Source: Nocardia carnea
GTDB lineage: Bacteria > Actinomycetota > Actinomycetes > Mycobacteriales > Mycobacteriaceae
NCBI RefSeq assembly: GCF_029868855.1
Contig: NZ_JARWOV010000249.1
Span: forward strand, 1 to 34,095
DNA length: 34,095 bases
Direction of reading: 5' to 3'
Of this stretch, positions 30,832 to 34,095 are shown one piece after another. The notes below the pieces were generated by a model. The model searched no databases. It had not been told where the DNA came from and saw only the letters and a program-made list of their open reading frames with translations. The position numbers were made by a program, and so were the translations under genes. Each line of letters starts with the position of its first letter. The first letter of the stretch is position 1.

Positions 30832-32067
30832 GCAGATATCTCGGTGCGCGGGCGAACAGCCCTCAGAGTGGCCGACGCGGCGGCGTGGGCATCGCGCAAG
30901 GCCGGCCGTGGCAACGGTTCGATGATCGGCGGCCTCCTGGCCCTGCGCATCGACCCCAAGATCATGAAACAGCTCGGCCGCGGTAAGCGCACGGTGCTGA
31001 TCACCGGCACCAACGGGAAGTCCACCACCACCCGGATGACCACGGCAGCGCTGAGCACCCTCGGTGAGGTCGCCACCCAAGCCGACGGCGCCAATATGGA
31101 CGCGGGGATCGTCTCGGCGCTCAACGCCCACCGCGACGCACCGCTGGCCGCCATCGAGGTGGACGAACTGCATCTGCCGCATATCACCGATTCGCTGAAA
31201 CCCGAAGCGGTCGTCCTGCTCAACCTCAGCCGCGATCAGCTGGACCGGGTCGGCGAGATCAATATGATCGAGCGTCGGCTGCGCTCGGGCCTCGCCCGGC
31301 ACCCGGACACCGTCGTCATCGCCAACTGCGACGACGTGCTGGTCACCTCGATTGCCTACGACCATCCCAATGTCATCTGGGTCGCCGCGGGCAGCGGCTG
31401 GGCGATGGACGCCACCAGCTGTCCACGCAGCGGCGAGCCCATTCTGTGGGAAGGCGTGCACTGGCACAGCACCGGCACCGATTTCTCTCGCCCGCAACCG
31501 GATTGGTGGCTGGACGAAGACAAACTCTGCGGGCCCGACGGTGTCCGGCTGCCGCTGCGGTTGGCCCTGCCCGGCCGCGCCAACCGGGGTAACGCCGCGC
31601 AGGCCGTGGCCGCGGCCGTGGCCATGGGCGCCGATGTGGAGCAGGCCTGCGCGGCCACCGGCACCGTGCAGGAGATCGCGGGCCGGTACCGCACCGTGCA
31701 GGTCGGCGAGCACGCCGCCCGGCTGTTGCTCGCCAAGAACCCGGCCGGCTGGCAGGAAGCGCTGTCCATGATCGACCACAGCGCCGCGGGTCTGGTGATC
31801 GCGGTGAACGGGCAGGTCCCCGACGGCGAGGACCTCTCATGGCTGTGGGATGTGCGATTCGAGCATTTCGAAGATGTCCAGGTCGTCGCCGCCGGGGAGC
31901 GCGCCACCGACCTGGCGGTGCGCCTGACCTACGCCGGGGTCGCGCACACCACCGTGCCCGACCCGGTCCGCGCCATCGCGTCCTGCCCGGCGGGGCAGGT
32001 CGAAGTACTCGCGAATTACACGGCGTTCCGCGATCTGAACCGTGACCTCCAGGAGCACAACCGATGA
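30829..32067 (+). CDS. murT: Lipid II isoglutaminyl synthase, MurT subunit
   Basis: 412 residues; Mur-ligase-like ATP-using subunit that with GatD amidates the D-Glu of lipid II to D-isoglutamine on the cytosolic face of the membrane. P-loop GTNGKSTTTR (60-69); Mur-ligase central part AAIEVDELHLPHI and LLNLSRDQLDRVGEI; C-terminal DUF1727-like part with GRYRTVQVGEHAARLLLAKNPAGWQEAL and SWLWDVRFEHF, the stretch that in S. aureus MurT carries the catalytic-triad Asp. The zinc ribbon of S. aureus MurT (two CxxC pairs) appears lost: Cys198-Pro-Arg-Ser201. The stop overlaps the gatD start (ATGA). Equivalent to Rv3712. Confidence 0.94.
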   Translation: MADISVRGRTALRVADAAAWASRKAGRGNGSMIGGLLALRIDPKIMKQLGRGKRTVLITGTNGKSTTTRMTTAALSTLGEVATQADGANMDAGIVSALNAHRDAPLAAIEVDELHLPHITDSLKPEAVVLLNLSRDQLDRVGEINMIERRLRSGLARHPDTVVIANCDDVLVTSIAYDHPNVIWVAAGSGWAMDATSCPRSGEPILWEGVHWHSTGTDFSRPQPDWWLDEDKLCGPDGVRLPLRLALPGRANRGNAAQAVAAAVAMGADVEQACAATGTVQEIAGRYRTVQVGEHAARLLLAKNPAGWQEALSMIDHSAAGLVIAVNGQVPDGEDLSWLWDVRFEHFEDVQVVAAGERATDLAVRLTYAGVAHTTVPDPVRAIASCPAGQVEVLANYTAFRDLNRDLQEHNR

Positions 32068-32774
32068 GCGAATCGACCATCCGGATCGGGCTCGTACTGC
32101 CCGATGTGATGGGCACCTACGGGGACGGCGGCAACGCCGTGGTCCTGCGGCAGCGACTGCGATGGCGCGATATCGACGCCGAAATCGTGGAGATCACCCT
32201 GCCCGACCCCGTACCGGACTCCCTGGACATCTACACCCTCGGCGGTGCGGAGGATTCCGCGCAGCGCCTGGCGACCCGCCATCTGCTGCGCTACCCCGGC
32301 CTGCAGACCGCGGCCGGTCGCGGTGCCCCGGTCCTGGCGATCTGCGCGGCGATCCAGGTACTCGGCCAGTGGTACGAAACCTCCAGCGGCGAACGGGTGG
32401 AGGGCGTCGGGCTGCTGGACGCCACCACCACCCCGCAGCGCACTCGCGCGATCGGCGAGGTGACCACCACGCCACTACTGCCCGGGCTGTCCGCCCGGCT
32501 CACCGGATTCGAGAATCACCGGGGCGGGACCGTCCTCGGCTCCGACGCCACCGGTCTGGCGCGAGTGACCCGCGGCGTCGGCAACGGTGTCGGCAACGGC
32601 CTGGAAGGTGTGGTGCAGGGTTCGGTGCTCGGTACCTACATGCACGGTCCGGCCCTGGCCCGCAATCCAGAACTGGCCGACCATCTGCTCTGCCGGGCCC
32701 TCGGCGTGGATTCGCTGCCGGCCCTGGAGCTCCCCGAGGTCGAACAACTGCGCCGGGAACGCCTGCGGGTTTGA
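32064..32774 (+). CDS. gatD: Lipid II isoglutaminyl synthase, GatD glutaminase subunit
   Basis: 236 residues; class I glutamine amidotransferase that supplies ammonia to MurT. GSH: the nucleophile is Cys94 in AICAAIQVLG, the same number as in S. aureus GatD; His194 lies in LGTYMHGP. The N-terminus has LVLPDVMGTYGDGGNAVVL and YTLGGAEDSAQ, typical of the CobB/CobQ-like GATase group. It is translationally coupled to murT by ATGA. Amidation is needed for transpeptidases such as the PonA2 and LD-transpeptidase groups. Equivalent to Rv3713. Confidence 0.95.
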   Translation: MSESTIRIGLVLPDVMGTYGDGGNAVVLRQRLRWRDIDAEIVEITLPDPVPDSLDIYTLGGAEDSAQRLATRHLLRYPGLQTAAGRGAPVLAICAAIQVLGQWYETSSGERVEGVGLLDATTTPQRTRAIGEVTTTPLLPGLSARLTGFENHRGGTVLGSDATGLARVTRGVGNGVGNGLEGVVQGSVLGTYMHGPALARNPELADHLLCRALGVDSLPALELPEVEQLRRERLRV

Positions 32775-32820
32775 TCGGACCTCCGGCGCGCGGCGGGGTC
32801 GGGGCGTCCGGTTCGGGGCC

Positions 32821-32891
32821 GACCATTCGAGTCCGGGGTAGGCCATTCGAGTCCAGGGTCGACCATTCGAGTCCAGGGGTAGACCTTCGGT
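32821..32891 (+). repeat. 20-bp tandem repeats
   Basis: Three units of exactly 20 bp: GACCATTCGAGTCCGGGGTA (32821-32840), GGCCATTCGAGTCCAGGGTC (32841-32860) and GACCATTCGAGTCCAGGGGT (32861-32880), then a partial GACCTTCGGT. The core CCATTCGAGTCC is invariant. They begin 46 bp after gatD. They are not CRISPR: no spacers. Confidence 0.85.
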
Positions 32892-32932
32892 GAACGGCGG
32901 GGCTGTAATTTTGGAGCCGCTCCGCGGCTCGA

Positions 32933-33025
32933 GGGTGGGGCCCTCGTGACCCCTGGTCTTCACTCCTCCGCTCCTCCGCTTCGCTCCCCCGCTCCGTCGC
33001 TCCAGACCAGGGGCGGGCCCCACCC
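32933..33025. repeat. Large inverted repeat with pyrimidine-rich apical loop
   Basis: Outer arms GGGTGGGGCCC (32933-32943) and GGGCCCCACCC (33015-33025), 11 bp; inner arms CCCCTGGTCT (32950-32959) and AGACCAGGGG (33004-33013), 10 bp. The 44-nt loop is almost all C and T with repeated CTCCGCT. A small GAGCCGC/GCGGCTC hairpin (32914-32930) precedes it and GGTTCGGCC/GGCCGAACC (33083-33091/33105-33113) follows. It may end murT-gatD transcription or be a dispersed element. Confidence 0.75.
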
Positions 33026-33148
33026 AGGAAGGTGAACCATCCATGGGGGCGGCAGGTTGTCGTATCCGGCGGCACCTCGAGGGGTTCGGCCGCATGGATC
33101 CCGGGGCCGAACCTCGCGTGTGGCGGCACCCCATAGACACTGTGGGGT

Positions 33149-33790
33149 GTGAGCTACGACCATATGTTGCTGCCGTCCGGTGTCGCCGCTACGCCTGCCG
33201 AGGTCGATGCGTATTTCGCTACGCAGGAGGGTCGACCGGAAACGTCCGCGGTGGCGGCGCTCGCGGCCGAGCTGAACGACCGTAATGCCGAACTTCCCGA
33301 GGCGGACAGTTTTCTGAGCGCGCCCGTGGGTGGGGTGCCGTACGGGGCGGCGCTGCATATCGCCAGTCCTTACGATGCGATCGGTTTCGTCCGGAATCTG
33401 GTGTTCGAACTGGCGACCCCGCGCGACTACGCGGTCTACGACCCGCAGCTCACCTGGCTGATCGACCCGGCCGGGCATATCCCTGTCACCGTTACACACG
33501 GAGGCGCGGGGGAATTCCCGTATCTGACCGAATCCCTGGCTTATTTCTGGGTTCGCGAACTGGCCGATCCGAACCCGTATCTGATCGTGGAACGGGAGGC
33601 GCAGACCTATATCCAGACCTACCGGAGTTCGGCGCAGGATTTCACCCTCGAATACCGCGACGGTGCTCCCGACCGGCATTTCACCACGCAGGTCACCGGC
33701 GCGGACACTGTGGCCGGGCTGATCTGGGACTGGACCCGCGACAACCACGAGCGGCTCGACCAGCTGTCCTGGGAACAACTGGAAATGTAA
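33149..33790 (+). CDS. Conserved-looking protein of unknown function
   Basis: 213 residues, soluble, acidic, no signal peptide or membrane helix. It starts SYDHMLLPSGVAATPAEVDAYFATQEGRPE; the middle has TWLIDPAGHIPVTVTHGGAGEFPYL, and the end is aromatic-rich (FTLEYRDGAPDRHFTTQVTGADTVAGLIWDWTRDN). Codon bias is typical, so it is a real gene. I do not recognise a family; the alpha/beta, aromatic, acidic make-up resembles many immunity-type proteins but that is a weak hint. The GTG start lies at the end of an inverted repeat CACCCCA/TGGGGTG (33127-33133/33143-33149). It stands alone between the repeat region and the Uma2 remnant. Confidence 0.75.
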   Translation: MSYDHMLLPSGVAATPAEVDAYFATQEGRPETSAVAALAAELNDRNAELPEADSFLSAPVGGVPYGAALHIASPYDAIGFVRNLVFELATPRDYAVYDPQLTWLIDPAGHIPVTVTHGGAGEFPYLTESLAYFWVRELADPNPYLIVEREAQTYIQTYRSSAQDFTLEYRDGAPDRHFTTQVTGADTVAGLIWDWTRDNHERLDQLSWEQLEM

Positions 33791-33854
33791 TTTCCGCCAG
33801 CCGGCCGGATCGGTATACGCACAGCCCCTCCACCGAAACAACACCCCCGGACCT

Positions 33855-34095
33855 CTACGCGGCGAGACCCCGAATGATCCACCCGGACCGAACGTAACCA
33901 TCGGCGCCGCCGACACTTACGAGGCCCTCAAAGGTTACGGCCCGTCGCCCGCCTGAGTCGGGGGAGACCACCTCGATCACCAGGAGGACATTCGCGGGTT
34001 CGTAGGTCGTCTGGTCCAGCCCGGTGTCCGCGGCGGCATCGGCGACCAGGACATCGGGTTCCGGCCGCTGCCGGGGGCCGAGGGTAATCGTCATT
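33855..34095 (-). pseudogene. Uma2-family (DUF820) nuclease fragment, running off the window
   Basis: Reading from the window edge on the minus strand: TITLGPRQRPEPDVLVADA then VLLVIEVVSPDS, the PD and E-V-V-S-P motifs of Uma2-family PD-(D/E)XK endonuclease-like proteins. After SPDS the family continues with a basic DRxxK helix and a Trp-containing end; here the frame reads GGRRAVTFEGLVSVGGADGYV and stops, with no such Lys motif in any of the three frames. So the 3' part is degraded, replaced or frameshifted, and the 5' part lies beyond the window. Most likely a pseudogene. Confidence 0.55.

Noticed and set aside
32821..32891. CRISPR array
   Set aside because: Repeats abut with no spacers and no cas genes are present.

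Overview
The window is high-GC actinobacterial DNA, most likely from a Nocardia or a close mycolic-acid relative. The evidence is the PASTA-tailed PonA2-type penicillin-binding protein, a MinD-like ATPase with a long Pro/Gln/Gly-rich head (as in ESX loci), MurT/GatD, the overlapping ask-asd pair and the strong GC3 bias of the genes. From family knowledge, the backbone ponA2 - metallophosphoesterase - tRNA-Pro ... asd/ask ... leuA ... murT/gatD follows the gene order of the Mycobacterium tuberculosis Rv3682-Rv3713 region, with accessory genes inserted between these anchors. The window appears to start at a contig edge: the first ~100 bases look error-prone and PonA2 lacks its N-terminus. It ends inside a Uma2-type gene.

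Layout. 1-4.2 kb: PonA2, a convergent YqeY-like gene, a periplasmic-type metallophosphoesterase, and tRNA-Pro(CGG) whose terminator doubles as the last codons of a tetR gene. 4.2-6.4 kb: TetR repressor divergent from an FAD monooxygenase, with an array of TAGACA-type operator half-sites between them. 6.4-11.9 kb: a tightly packed five-gene minus-strand operon (membrane-anchored Pro-rich acidic protein, histidine kinase, OmpR-type regulator, SLC13-like anion permease, glycerate kinase). This looks like a sense-import-phosphorylate module for glycerate or a similar carboxylate.

11.9-12.9 kb is the most unusual stretch. About 1 kb has no ordinary gene. It holds a run of strong hairpins, several with C-rich loops on the plus strand; a 26-codon minus-strand mini-gene with typical codon bias; a divergent promoter pair with overlapping -10 boxes; and a plus-strand unit encoding a 19-residue hydrophobic peptide that ends at a 15-bp hairpin.

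12.9-24.2 kb: exported beta-lactamase-fold protein; asd and ask (aspartate pathway); RibD/DHFR-type reductase; DUF1918 protein; SRPBCC protein; a voltage-sensor-only membrane protein; cholesterol-oxidase-like GMC flavoenzyme; TauE/SafE permease; leuA preceded by a Leu-codon leader peptide and alternative stem-loops. 24.3-34.1 kb: MinD-like ATPase with four 20-residue repeats; divergent LysR/EamA exporter pair; Tat-exported FAD oxidoreductase; murT-gatD (lipid II amidation); a 370-bp intergenic region with 20-bp tandem repeats and a large inverted repeat; an unrecognised 213-residue protein; and a degraded or cut-off Uma2 fragment. Cell-wall functions (PonA2, MurT/GatD, and Asd/Ask feeding DAP) recur through the window.
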